Assembly (NCBI GenBank): GCA_025024175.1
Contig: QCXZ01000041.1
Location: forward strand, 27,957,786 to 28,021,785
Direction: 5' to 3'
Length of the DNA stretch: 64,000 bases
Source of the DNA: Rhyzopertha dominica
Lineage: Eukaryota > Arthropoda > Insecta > Coleoptera > Bostrichidae
Shown here: one piece after another, positions 44,335 through 55,775 of the stretch
How the letters are laid out: the number at the start of each line of letters is the position of its first letter
How positions within the stretch are numbered: position 1 is the first letter of the stretch
Position numbers and translations under genes: made by a program
The notes under the pieces: generated by a model
What the model saw: only the letters and a program-made list of their open reading frames with translations
The model's database searches: none
What the model was told of the DNA's origin: nothing

Positions 44335-44344
44335 TGGCGCCCAA

Positions 44345-45190
44345 TTTTAAAAATAATAGAAATAGTTAAGACTCTGAAGGGTAAATTTAATTTTTTTTTT
44401 TAAGATTTTAGCACCCCGACCCTTCTCCACTGAGTGTGGCCGAGCCCAGGTCTCGCGACAAGTAAACGCGTAGCAGTGGATAAGTCTGGTCTTTCATTTT
44501 CGGGTACATTCTGTGCATTACTAGTTACAGGCAATGTCATCGAGCGGTGACAATAGGGTTACACTATATACCGGTAGAAGCACAGCTCAGTTAAACTGTA
44601 AGTAAAATCGCTTATCTGATATCAGCTTATTTAGAGCTTCCTGTAATCAGTGCAATTGCTTAATGATCGTTCTAAACAGGGTGCGTTTCTAATCCAATAA
44701 TTTTACTCACAGGGTACAAGGCTACAAGACCACATAAATATACCATGCAAGCAGGTGGTGGCGGCAACATTTAATTTATCAAATTCAAATGTTACCGAGA
44801 CTAACGATATTGATAAGGAAACAGACACGACGTGAACAGTAAATGGTGAAACGAAATATTCGACATGCCGATAGACAGGTGCAATGATGGTTAAGAGAAC
44901 TATAGCTGGCAGAAATTAGGATCGTGTGTGATATATTACTTAAATTAACAATTACTGATTAGCGTTATTTGATCCTTTGATTCCTTACACGAAATTGTTA
45001 GTTTTAACATAAATGTGTGACTGAAATATTCAGAAGCATAGATGTAGGTACTTCGGTGTGTATGTAGGTATATAATATAATGCGCACATATTTGGGAAAC
45101 GCATGGGGTACCTGCATAAAATTTTCAATTTACTTTAACTTTAAATAAATAGGCATGCCGAAAATGTGCAAAATTACATATTGTACCAAG
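44345..45190. other. Flank of the Gypsy LTR, nothing recognised
   Basis: 44345-44500 could be leader sequence after the primer site. No gag frame is present. Confidence 0.3.
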
Positions 45191-46140
45191 GAAACAGACG
45201 CATGGAGATCAGAACATAAACGAGTTCCTGGATCATCTAAATAGCTTCCACAGCGGCATACGATTCACGATTGAGGTGGAGGCCAATGGCGCCCTACCCT
45301 TCCTGGATGTGATGGTGACAAGGAAACAAACGGCACTTTAGGACATCGGGTCTATAGGAAGCCAACAGAGACGGCTCGCTACCTGCACGCAGAATCACAC
45401 CACCACCCTACCCAAAAACAAGGAGTCATCGACACGCTGATACAATGAGCGAAACATTTAGCGAACCAGGCCACTTAGAAGAGGAATTAGAACATCTACA
45501 GAAGAAAGGCTATCAACATGCAACCACGGAGGAAGGAACCAGAATAGCACATCGCTGCAGCATACTTGCCCTACGCCAATGGATGTACAGATAAGATCGG
45601 ACGGTGGCTGAGAATACATCAGATAAACACTATCTTCACCGCCCCGGGAAAGATAGCTAACGCCTTTCCGAAATATCGTTCGGCGACTGAGGTGTTACAA
45701 ACGCCGGGTGTGTATAGCATCCCATGCAGCTGTGGGGAGGTTTACATCGGCCAAACCGGAAGGCACATCAGCACGAGAATCAAGAAGGACATCAGGGACA
45801 CCAGAGACCAGCAATGTGATAGGTCAGCTGTAGCGGAACACCAAATGGAGACTGGCCACGACATCAAATTCGAGAAGGCACAAATGCTGTCAAGGGAAGC
45901 GAGAATCTGGCCGAGACTATACAAGGAAGCCATCGAAATCCAGAAGAATCCGCACAATTATAACCGAGACCGAGGCATCGAACTACCTCGAATCTGGAAA
46001 CCGGTCATGCGTAACAACGCGCACGCATCAGTGAACCGGACGAGTATAAATACCGGAGCGGACTAGGACACTTCAGTTTCAGAGCTACTTCTGAGGAAGA
46101 CAAACACATGAGTGTCGAAACGACAAGATCAAATAAGCAA
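45191..46140 (+). mobile_element. Penelope-like element, 5'-truncated, with GIY-YIG endonuclease
   Basis: The C-terminal end of reverse transcriptase (NINEFLDHLNSFHSGI, NGALPFLDVMVTRK, HRVYRKPTETARYLHAESHH) is followed, after shifts, by the 166-codon frame 45566-46066. That frame holds the endonuclease: GVYSIPCSCGEVYIGQTGRH, SAVAEHQMETGHDIKF, YKEAIEIQKNPHNYNRDRG. The GIY-YIG site appears as GVY...YIG. The 3' tail has the class motif CTTCTGAGGAAGACAAACACATGAGTGTCGAAACG in pieces (46089-46122). The endonuclease frame is intact; the reverse transcriptase has stops. Confidence 0.85.
45566..46066 (+). CDS. GIY-YIG endonuclease domain of the Penelope-like element
   Basis: A 166-codon open frame. 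It covers the linker (RWLRIHQINTIFTAPGK) and the whole GIY-YIG nuclease domain, including the Cys pair in PCSCG, YIGQTGRH with the catalytic Arg region, the conserved H of AEH and the NPHNYNRDRG end. It would nick DNA for insertion of the parent element. The ATG is not a natural start, because upstream reverse transcriptase should be continuous with it. Confidence 0.8.
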   Translation: MPYANGCTDKIGRWLRIHQINTIFTAPGKIANAFPKYRSATEVLQTPGVYSIPCSCGEVYIGQTGRHISTRIKKDIRDTRDQQCDRSAVAEHQMETGHDIKFEKAQMLSREARIWPRLYKEAIEIQKNPHNYNRDRGIELPRIWKPVMRNNAHASVNRTSINTGAD

Positions 46141-48479
46141 TGTGGAAAGCAACCCGGAAAACAACATGTCAACAGATATTCAAGTTGCAAATGATGAAAA
46201 AACTCATATCCTAGCACATGGGCAATCCCATTCGTTGATCTTTAAATTAAAAAAACTACAAGTTTCTCTACAGCGCATCAGATGTGTCCACGTTAAAATT
46301 ACGGGTGTATCGAGGACACAACCCACCCACATTTTTTGTTGGTCTTCTCACCGAACGCTGAAATTCTATTTTCTCTTCTGCCATAGCTAATTTTAAGAGA
46401 TTAAGTTAATGGGTAGTCATCTTATACAGATTTACCTTAATAGCCTATTTATAAAAGCACGTAACAAGCACTTATATGCACGGTCTCCTAATTATTATGT
46501 AAAATAGTTAGTGTTATCGCAAAACAGACACGATAAAATAATATTCGGAAAGTAGGTCTCGTTAGCATCCTAATAAGCTATACATTACAATACAGGCAAT
46601 TGGTACTTGATTCGGGTTATATCACTGACTTCGGAGCTGTTTTACCATTTACTGTCCAAACTTATTCGTGTATTGAAACATGCTAGCAAGTACCAAACCC
46701 TGTAAACTACACGTACAGACTGTTGCAAGAAAATCTGTCGAAAAAAAATACACTATTTTAAATGCAACGTTTTAGTGACGCCTCTTAGTAATGCCATTAA
46801 TTTGATTTAATTTGAACAAGAAAAAGTATGACGGTTATTACAACACTTTCCAACTCGGGAAGCATAAACCGAATCAAGCGGTCTATGTTTTCTCGTGATA
46901 GGTATGTTGTTTCATAGCTTCGTTTAAACAAGCACGCTATTAAGAAAGATTATTTTAGTGGTGATAAATTTCAAACACTGCAATTATTTAGTCACTATTA
47001 TTTAAGAAAAAACAACTATTAATGCAATGGATGAATTTATGCGATCCAAAATTAAAACAGTAAGTACATGATTTAAAATGGTATTCAAACAGAATCAACC
47101 CTTCTATTAAAGCAACACTTGAACTAAGTGAATGTTGACTGTTGCAGATGTGCATCGGTAGCAGTCTACAAGGTCTGAAAGGAGCAAAAAATCTTTAGCA
47201 CACCATTGCCAGTATTGCTACAATAACCTTTGTATCCCATTTACTTGGTATTGAATAAGATGCAAAAGGCGAAGTAATAATACAAGTCAGGTGAAGAATA
47301 TTGCCATTATCTAACAATTATTGATTCAGCAGAAATATTAAAATGCAGACACATCACATGAAATACCTACCACCTACGTAGTAAAACGACGTGCCATACT
47401 TGAGTCTGTGGACCCTACTGTAATGAACATTTGTTAGTACACACGTCACTTAACACAGATGGTTTGAAGAAGTAAAATGTTTCAATCAGTTTGTTTAAAC
47501 CTGTTTTATTTATCGCGACCAACCACCGACACCCCAATTGACTTTTATGCATGACATTACATCGTAATTTATAATTATTCTTCAACATACTATTCTGTTT
47601 GACGCACCTGAATACCTACACAGTTTTTAGGCGATTGATAAAAACGCCTAATGATCAGGCAACCCTCCTTACAGATGGTCGTTTCCGTTGGCAATAAATT
47701 CACTTAAGTAAAGTTTAATATTACATGCATACGCACGTACTTGTAAACACTTCTAATTATTTCTGAGAAAAACAGTGATTTGTTAAAAGTGGAGAAAAAT
47801 AAACATACATGTTAATTACAATATGGAGTTGAGATCATCTTAAATCTACTTTCATTTAGTTTGATATTTTGGTAAAAGGTCGTAAGTAGCGTATTGCTGG
47901 TTGTTTAAAATCTCCATTTACCAGTGAGGTAGAGAAACTTATCTCCACAAGCATGTATTTTATTCTGAAGTTACTAAAGCGGTAAAATGTCGTAAGTCCA
48001 TGTGAATGTGGCGCGAAGTACTTGATTTGTTTATTAAGTGTTTTTCCGATTTAGAACGATGAAGAGTGGTTTGAGGACAATTGTTAGGAAAAGAGTGTAA
48101 AGTTCTGGTTAACATTCATTAATATGAGATTAAGTTAACATTTTCGTTAATTTCATTCATTATAAGTTTTAATTTAAAATTTAATATTTTAATATTTTTT
48201 TTATATTACAAAGTGTCATATAGGCAATTTGGCGAAGCCCCGGTATTCTGTATTATATACATATGTATAATTACAGTTCTGTAATTAATAACAAAAGTCA
48301 ATTTTTAATGGAGATATGACCTTTTACCCCGTAATTTGAGGTAAAATAAGTGAAGTAGACTTTTAAGTCCCCACAAATTGTCTTTAAACCTTTATATGCG
48401 TCATTACTTCTGCAGTTAATTATTATTTCTTAAATTTATATTACTTATAATTTCTCTCTTCTTTTTAAAATCAGCCACC
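46141..48479. other. AT-rich intergenic stretch
   Basis: No exon or repeat recognised over 2.3 kb. Confidence 0.3.
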
Positions 48480-50360
48480 TATTTCAAGGCGTTCTGCTCT
48501 CGATAATATTGAGGATAGCGATGATAGTTTTAAGGACCCAAATTAATGTCCAAATGGCGACACTAGTGATGATGAAGAGTTTGATGTTGTAAGTTACATT
48601 GTCGAGCCTTAAAAAGAACGGCAGGAAGAACAGATTGTTCAGAAAGAAAACTACCAGGAAGTACAAGTTGAATATGAGAAAATATATTTGGAAAAGAAGA
48701 CCTCAAGAAAACGTACTAAACATAACCTGGCAGNNGCAAAAGGATCCGAGGCAGCTTTAAGAGGAGAAGAACATAAACCAATTGTCAAAGCAAACAAATC
48801 TGGCTATGCACCATGCAGAAAAATGCTCTGTCACTATGAATCATTTCGGAAGGTACTAAAAAAACAGATTGGAAAGAATACTGGAATGAAGATAAAAGTT
48901 GGGATATAAAAAGAATCCATTTGTTCACATGTTGAATCGAAACCGACATGACGTCTTAGAGCGAAGGACAATAGAAAATGGCAGACAATTAAATATTTTT
49001 TGAGATACATTCTGGAGAGTCAGCTAAAAAAGTTTATGTATGTACAACTTAAGTTTTAAATACTTTGGGAATTACCAAAATTCTTGTACGCAATGGCTTA
49101 GAGAAACGGGCTACTGGTGGTTTTGTTTCAAAAGACGGGCGAGGACGATATGTACATACACCCAAACAAATTATCTGAAGAAGTTCTTAGTGGAATTAAA
49201 GCATACATTCAATATTTCCCATGTTACGAAAGTCATTACACCCATCAAAAGGTCCAGAATTAAATACAGCAAAAATGTATGTTATATTTAGTCAAATGTG
49301 AAAAGACTGTGTTCTTAGCCAACAAGTAGCCAAGCTCTGGGTATACAGAAAATGTTTTAAGACAATTTAATTTAGCGATTAAGAAACTTGCTGCTGATAC
49401 TTGTAATAAGTGTGACGAGTTTATTTTAAGCCCTAGAAATTTTAACAACTGTCCAAGAAGAGTATGAAAAACATTTAAAAGCAGCTGGTATGAGATACCA
49501 AATTGAGAAAAACGACAAAGGATAGAGTAGCAATTCGAAAGAGAAAACAAAGTTTTAATGCTGAATTTGCAAATATGTCTTCCCACCCCATACCTCTCAA
49601 GTAGCTAAAGCTTCTATTTTCTTAAACTGTGGACCTTAAGTTTAAGTATTTATGATTCAACAGACAAATTGTCTTGTTGCTTGGTACATACATGATGAAT
49701 CAGAAACTGGGGGAGGATGCAATGAAATCGCGTCTGCATTGATTCTATGGGCTGAAAGCGCTATTGCTGGTACTACTGTAGAAAGTCTAATAATGTGGTT
49801 AGATAACTACTCCAGTTAGAATCCAAACATTATTATGATGCTAAATTATCCGTGGATACTGAAAATCTGGCTCAAATTCAAAAACTGTGGAACACAAATT
49901 TTTAGTTATCATGTGCAAGTGCTAATTAAAAGGTCTCTAAGAAAATAACCTAGTATGGAAATATGTACACCTTAGAACTGGCAATCAAGTGTAACAGGTG
50001 TAACTGTCATAAAAGTAAATGTAAGTAACAGTCAACCTGAAGCTTCATTTATTAAGAAAAGAAAATACCCAAAAAGAAGGTTTTTTTTATATCACGAGTT
50101 GTTTATTTGCAAGTCCAAACTCATCATCCTAACATTGTCTTTTACAAACTAAATTTTGACGATGAGCAATTTAAAATACTTTAAATGTCACGAGATCTGT
50201 GCGAAATCCATTACCTCCCTGAAGAATTACATAGCTTGTGCAGAAAATCAAAAGGAATAACTAAGAAAAAGTATGATATTTTTAATGAATACTTTACAGT
50301 GTGTTCATGAGCAATTTCATGATTTTCATACTATATTGTAAAAAGAGAGAAGAGCGTTCA
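48480..50360 (+). pseudogene. Decayed DNA-transposon protein of an insect GRG..H family
   Basis: Broken + frames follow one order over 1.9 kb. First comes a basic Lys-rich segment (KKTSRKRTKHN), then ATGGFVSKDGRGRYVHTPKQI, IKAYIQYFPCYESHY, LAADTCNKCDEF, and YIHDESETGGGCNEIASALI. This resembles a widespread insect transposon protein with GRG+H, FP..ESHY, C..C and SNEIAS blocks. I cannot name the superfamily securely. Stops are everywhere and two N bases fall near 48734. Confidence 0.5.
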
Positions 50361-51304
50361 GATGAAGAAGGTGTTTAATTTTGTGTTGGAAGTGATAATT
50401 TGTTTTTTAAAACAAACTTTTTCAGTAGTTATTGCTTCATATAAAATTCTTGATACAAAATAAAGCTATATTTTTATTACTACTTGTGTTTCAAAGTAGA
50501 AATAAAAAATCGAAAGTCCAAAATTAAGGTGCAGGTAAATTAGGTATTCTAGAATAGTACAAATGACTAATCAAAAGAGATTATAGTGCTGATTTAAATA
50601 ATAGCATATCACGTTACTCCAACTGTTAGAAGCTTCTCTTTGGAAATTCATTAGGTTTTCCCCTTGTTTTGTTTATTACTGAAAATTTCCCCTTATGGAT
50701 ATATGATTGTTTACCTCTCAGCTATACATTTTGTTTTATATTTTTTTTAATTATGGAACTCATACATATTGTGGAATACATGTAACATAGATAACAAGCA
50801 TTAACCTAAATATATCTAGTGCTTGATTAAAGGGATTAAAATGCATCTCTTCACCATAAAATATAATAATATCTCATTCTTGGTTGTTGCATTGCTGCTA
50901 CGCCACATTAATCCAACAAGACACGTTTGCGTAGGGTGTTCCACCTCTGATTTAAAAAAAAACATTTATCAAGTGTAATACTTTATTTTATTACAGCACC
51001 TTAAAGAAACTATTACATTGTTTCAGTTCATATACAATTACAATATAAAAGAACACTATATATATATGGAGACTAGTTTTCTTTACAATAAAAAATGACA
51101 CAAGTTTATTACTGGTATTCTGAAGTTCTACCTATAATGCTAATTGAGATTCCTCAGTCCATCAAGTTTGAGTATCCTCACGTTACATTTGCTCCACAGC
51201 GACAATAAGTGAAACTATATTTCACGTTGTATCACAAAATAATATTAGCTGCACCACAGCTTGCCATTGCAAAAAATAAACCTCTAATAGTTTAACCTCA
51301 TTTA
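50361..51304. other. Region 3' of the PVF gene
   Basis: AT-rich. AATAAA signals on the - strand at 51105-51110 and 50982-50987 lie about 200 and 320 bp past the PVF stop and are candidate polyadenylation signals. Confidence 0.4.
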
Positions 51305-51416
51305 CTAATACCTTTGCAGTTGTCTCTTCTCATGCTTCCTTGGACACCTTCCTACATCATTTATGTACATACCATATTCACATGATGGCATTGTGCATTC
51401 TTTACTACTTATACAC
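51305..51416 (-). CDS. Pvf: PVF terminal exon
   Basis: The acceptor TTTTTTAG-type tract (51417-51423) joins AG + G to give Arg. CISSKECTMPSCEYGMY, VGRCPRKHEKRQLQRY and TAG follow. Cysteine spacing fits the PVF C-terminal repeat. Confidence 0.85.
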
Positions 51417-54400
51417 CTAAAAAAGGTAAATATTAGACAATTGTTTTTGTATCTATAATATATCAAATGAATAGATGCTTGAGATGGCAAACGTTAATTT
51501 TCACATTTAATGTGAACTAGATGGTAGATATAAGTACATGATGCATCTACAGTGTAAATATCTAGTGATTAAGACCAATACATATATAAAGGTATTATAT
51601 GGATTTTTTTTCACTNCTTAAATGTGCCTGCAACTTTACTTAGTAACAGTAGTNAANTTATCATTGGACTATGNCAACCCAATGCTTTTTTTAATGAAAC
51701 ATCTGGAAAATTGTTTATATAATATCAAGGTATGTGTGGATAGCACCATGCCATCTAGTAGCAATTTAAGGGTATTATCCACTTGTCTCTGTGGGAAACC
51801 TATAATCTGAACAGCAGCCCACCTACAGAGATCCCCAATAACGATTTCTACAAATAGTGCAGTTCTCAAGCATAATAGTAGCAAAATTACGTCTATGTCA
51901 TGTTGCCTGCGTTAAAACAATATGTGGACAGTTGTTTCGGCTTAAAAAGCCTCTTCAGCACAGCTATAGTCCCAAAGTAGGCAACATAGCGTATATCTGG
52001 CTTCCCTTATATACGCCAAGGCAGGCGATGTGTATGCGACAATTAGAATGTGCCAAAATCACGTCTATGGCTAGTCGCTTGCGCATAGTGTTAACCACAT
52101 TCTAATTCTCGCATACACATCGCCTGCCTGGGTGTATTATGGAAGAGGCCAGATCTATGCTGCATTGTTGTGGTTGGGACTATAGCTGAGCAGGCTTTAT
52201 GAGTCGAAACAGCTGACCACAGATTATTCCACGCAGGTGATATATGGCATTTTGTTATTAATATCAAGTTAATTTATGGAGTATGTGTATTGAAATGGTG
52301 GCCAATGGCAACATAATCACGAATGTTATAGCAATTAAACTACTTTTAACCACAAGGAGCAGGTATATGATAAATTTAGATTATGTGCTAGAATTCGTCA
52401 AATATATCTGTGCGGATGAGTTTCTTGTATCGAGGCATGCGCAATAGTGTTTGGGAGAAAGAGCGACACTCTTGTTCACTTGCTCTTTTTCGTTCGAACT
52501 AGTGAGGATAGTAAACGATGATTGAATTTTGTATGTTATTTGAGATTGTGTATTGTTGGTGGACTGTGTGGGACTTCCTGAAATATGCCAATTTGTTATA
52601 GCGTATTATCTTAATGAAAATAGTTTCCTTCGAAAATTCGACGTAAAAAGTTAAATGAACAAGCGCAAGAGGTGATCGTAAATGTCATCCATTTTTGCGC
52701 CGAGAATCTGAAACAAATCAGCTTTCTAGGGAACATAAAAAGTCCAAGAACATGCGGCATTTGTATCAGGTATTAGCTTGTTGACCATGCAAAATTAAAC
52801 AAACAAAATGAGAGCAATTGAAGATGGCGAGCAAGAAAGTTTTTCAACTCCAGATAAGAAGAGAAAGGAGACCGCCGCAAAGTCTGGTTTAAATAATTTT
52901 GACATAAGGATTCCATGCTTAAGAGGAATTAAGAAAAATTTTGTAAATGATAACATTAACACAGGTTGTTATGAAAGCCTTCGAAAACTTATGAGAAAAA
53001 ATGGGTGAAGACAAAAATTCTTATGGGAAGATCCGATATTCATCAACAACGACTTCATCATTAACACAAAAACATTGACCAATGTTTACATGGATGAAAC
53101 GTATATTCCTTCGTCCGATATGCACACTGACAATCCTGCTAACACAAACGAGGGATTACGCAACCTGTTTCCAGTGGTTAACGACTGATAGCTATAAATG
53201 CAGGTAGTCTAAAAGGAAATGCACCAAACGCACAAGGCACAATTGATATTTCAGTCTCAAAGATCGGCAATTGCCATAATGAATTGAGTTTGGAAAATTA
53301 TAAAAAATGGATCCAAGAAAAGTTAATTCCAAATGCCACCGAAATGTGTTTTAGTCATTAATGATACTCCAAACATGAGGTGGCGCAAGGAAGAAACGAT
53401 CGAGTGGTTGAGAAAATGGAATAATGTACTTGACAGTAATGCTGTTGCTTGAATCCTAAATTTAATAAAAAGTCCACAAACATTGATATAAAACATCCTG
53501 TCATTGATCAAATGCTTAATTCCAAAGGTTACGATGTGTTAAGATTTCCGCCATAATATCATAGCGATTTAATCGTAACTGAGTTGGTCTGGGCAGTGTA
53601 AGCTGCTATAAAGCAATTTGTAGCAGACAGAAAAAATTACGTGAAGAACTGTTAACATTTCTCGCAGATGAGTGGGGATCAAGATGTCGCCAAGCACAAA
53701 AATTTGAACAATATTTCACGGACCACTTCTCCGAATGCGTGTTCCCTAGCTCGTTTGCGCATCTACCACTGATGAGTCTCACCCGCACAAATACTGTGCG
53801 TTTCTTAAGTCCTGGCCCCAGATTGGAATGTATACAGTTCAGAATGTTAGCCGAGCACAGCGGCTTTCTGGCGCCTAAAACTCTGGACAGACTAGTAACG
53901 CATAGCCAAATAATGGTCTGAACTAATTTGCCCGGATAAATATTACACATCGGCCTGGAAAGATGCGACAACGTGATACTAACTTGGGATGGGCCACTGC
54001 AATCTCGCATTCCATTCGCGCATGTTGCAGCGTCACTAGTGCCGTGTACGTAGTTCGGTTATTTCGTGGGTACTTTTTGCGTTAGTTGCTAATAAGAGAC
54101 GGGAACATTGCTTTGGGACGCGTTAAAAATAAAAATTATATAATACAACATTTTTTTCATTCTATTTAAATGATTTATTCGTTAAAATAATGCAGGAGAT
54201 TTAGGAATTCAAAATTTAATTTCTCTGAGCATCGAGCATTTGATCAAATTTCTCTTCACAATTGGGAGGCATTTGTACGCTATGTTATCAAAGTTAGAGA
54301 CAAATATTGAAAAACTGAAGGTTTAATCGATGAGCAAGTGACAAGATTATAATTACTATGGGTAGTAATAGTGACATTAGTCTTCTTCTGAAAACGATGA

Positions 54401-55775
54401 CCTTGAGAATGAAATAGATGGTGTCGGTAGTTTGCAAAATGTTGGCGGAGTGATCCCTCACACGAAATGAACTAAATACAGGGTTTTATCTGGCCTTGTT
54501 TTTATCTTAAAAGGTCCCTTGTTTTCCATTTTTATTACTACACCATTTGGGTGTACCCACTTGATTGCGTTCTGTTATTTTTTCTTTTGCAAATATTTGA
54601 CTTTATTTCTATTCATTTCAAAGAAAAAATGTTACGTTATAGTTCTAGTTGTTTTATTGATTTTGTTTCGACATGTTTTAGAATACGACACAATCTAACG
54701 CTTGGCCAAATCAGCGACAGTTTATTTATTTCCACAATTTTTATTTATTCTACTTTAACAATGTATATTGTTATATTTTATTACTGCAGAGTTCTGTTCT
54801 ATGGTATTGTTAAAGAAATCAAATCACAGATTGCTTTCATGCTCTTTTCAACCATGTTCAGCTTTAATTAAGCACAATTTTAAAAAGTATTCTAGTACCT
54901 ATTTCATTTTGTTTCAATACAACATAAACTCATCAAATGCAAAAGTTCAGTTGTGTTTTGATACAACTTTTAATTGATAAAATATGGGCGCACGCCAATG
55001 GTTTACAGTGATCACGTGTAGTGGCGTCCCTACCACAGGGGCCAGGCCTTAAGAAGCGCACAGTATGTTTGACTAACTGTGCTACAATAACTTTGCAACC
55101 GTTATGGAAAATGATTTTACATTTTGGATTTCGGTTATGAATATCAAAATATCAGTTGAAAGTATGATACTCTTTTGTTTTTCATGATATTAACTTTTTG
55201 TCACATTAAAGTTAGTGCGACCGTTTTCTAATAAAAGCGCAAATGGCAATTAAATGATCGCATCAAATTCATCAAGGTGTGCTCAGCAATATCTCAGTTA
55301 ACACTTGCACGCATAATTTAACGGTAAATTAAACGTATGTAGCTTCAATAATTAGTAAGTGATAAGTTATTGTCGTTAGTAACCAACCTTCTATCTACAA
55401 TACCGAAGTGTTCCTTTCCCTTATTCAACCTTTGGCATACATGATTACTGTCCGAACAGTAACAATGGCAGTTGGCACCGGCTCGATTAAATCCTGGGAT
55501 GTAATGAAGCGGACATTTACACCTGATGAATAAAACGATTAGGCATGTAAATTTGTCTGAATTAGAGGTGTTACTTACCTTCTAATACTTTCTGGGGCTG
55601 GATAGACCACGTGATTAGTAGATCTTACAGAAATTCCAGATTTCTGAACACGCAGACTTTCCACTGTATTGTTGGTAAGATCGCTTATTTTAGAAATTTC
55701 CATACAAGCACATTCCGTGTGATTGTAAAACGGGAGACTTTCAACCTTACTTCCTTGTACGCCTAATGTGTTCGT
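51305..55775 (-). CDS. Pvf: PDGF/VEGF-related factor (PVF), 3' exons
   Basis: A secreted cystine-knot growth factor for the insect receptor tyrosine kinase PVR, involved in haemocyte migration and epithelial guidance. Three - strand exons with matching phase-2 junctions: 55579-55775, 55430-55522 and 51305-51416. The first ends the PDGF/VEGF domain (SLPFYNHTECACME, the final C.C of the knot). The second gives CKCPLHYIPGFNRAGANCHC, a VEGF-C/PVF-type cysteine repeat. The last gives CTMPSCEYGMYINDVGRCP, the conserved PVF C-terminal motif, then a basic tail and a stop. The signal peptide and the core CxxCxGCC exon lie upstream and were not found in the window. Introns of 4 kb hold dead transposons. 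Which PVF paralogue this is cannot be told. Confidence 0.82.
51896..52246. repeat. Inverted-repeat (hairpin) element with Penelope-type arms
   Basis: The left half (51896 to about 52075) and right half (about 52085-52246) are inverse copies with gaps. Read on the - strand, the left end gives GAAGAGGCTTTTTAAGCCGA and AACAACTGTCCACA, the typical tail motif after a Penelope endonuclease. The inner arms contain AGGCAGGCGATGTGTATGCG. It lies in the 4-kb PVF intron. Non-coding. Confidence 0.65.
52640..53640 (+). pseudogene. Decayed Tc1/mariner-superfamily (D-D-E) transposase in the PVF intron
   Basis: Frames in order: FLWEDPIFINNDFIINTK, VYMDETYIPSSDM (first Asp, near 53090), NTNEGLRNLF, LENYKKWIQEKLIPNAT, LVINDTPNMRW (second Asp, near 53360), EETIEWLRKWNN, KGYDVLRFPP and a VTELVWAV block (Glu, near 53580). 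This is the order of an insect IS630/mariner-like family with a long second-to-third spacing (about 75 residues). Several stops and shifts, so inactive. It lies antisense to the PVF transcript. Confidence 0.65.
53641..55429. other. PVF intron, right part
   Basis: A GC-richer patch (53650-54060) gives a 134-codon - strand frame (53606-54010) with no recognisable family and no splice borders; it may be tail sequence of the adjacent dead transposon. The rest is AT-rich and unremarkable. Confidence 0.3.
55430..55522 (-). CDS. Pvf: PVF internal exon
   Basis: A 93-bp exon between TTCATCAG and AAAG|GTTGAA, phase 2 on both sides. It encodes CKCPLHYIPGF and CHCYCSDSNHVCQ. Seven cysteines in 31 codons are a strong protein signature. 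Confidence 0.85.
55579..55775 (-). CDS. Pvf: PVF exon: end of the cystine-knot domain
   Basis: A 197-bp exon between TTTCCAG and AGAAG|GTAAGT. VESLPFYNHTECACMEISK supplies the last knot cysteines, followed by a Ser/Thr-rich linker (SGISVRSTNHVVYPAPES). Confidence 0.85.

Larger units (their letters stand above)
40080..44344 (+). mobile_element. Ty3/Gypsy retrotransposon, possibly Osvaldo/Ulysses-like, internally deleted
   Basis: Order: LTR remnant, protease tail, reverse transcriptase, RNase H, integrase, purine tract (AAGGTAAGGTGGGG), then a long LTR (43075 to about 44334) followed by a primer-binding site (TGGCGCCCAA, 44335-44344). The TGGCGCC primer site points to tRNA-Lys, as in the Osvaldo/Ulysses group (family knowledge; assignment is inference). 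Gag is absent and no env is seen. Pol is broken by two frameshifts. The element is recent enough to keep long open frames but cannot move by itself. Confidence 0.85.

Noticed and set aside
53606..54010. 134-codon - strand frame in the PVF intron
   Set aside because: No recognisable domain and no acceptor or donor at suitable places. It adjoins a dead transposon and could be its tail.
55015..55050. GTGGCGTCCC...GGGGCCAGGCC as a hAT terminus
   Set aside because: No matching inverse end or 8-bp duplication could be found nearby.
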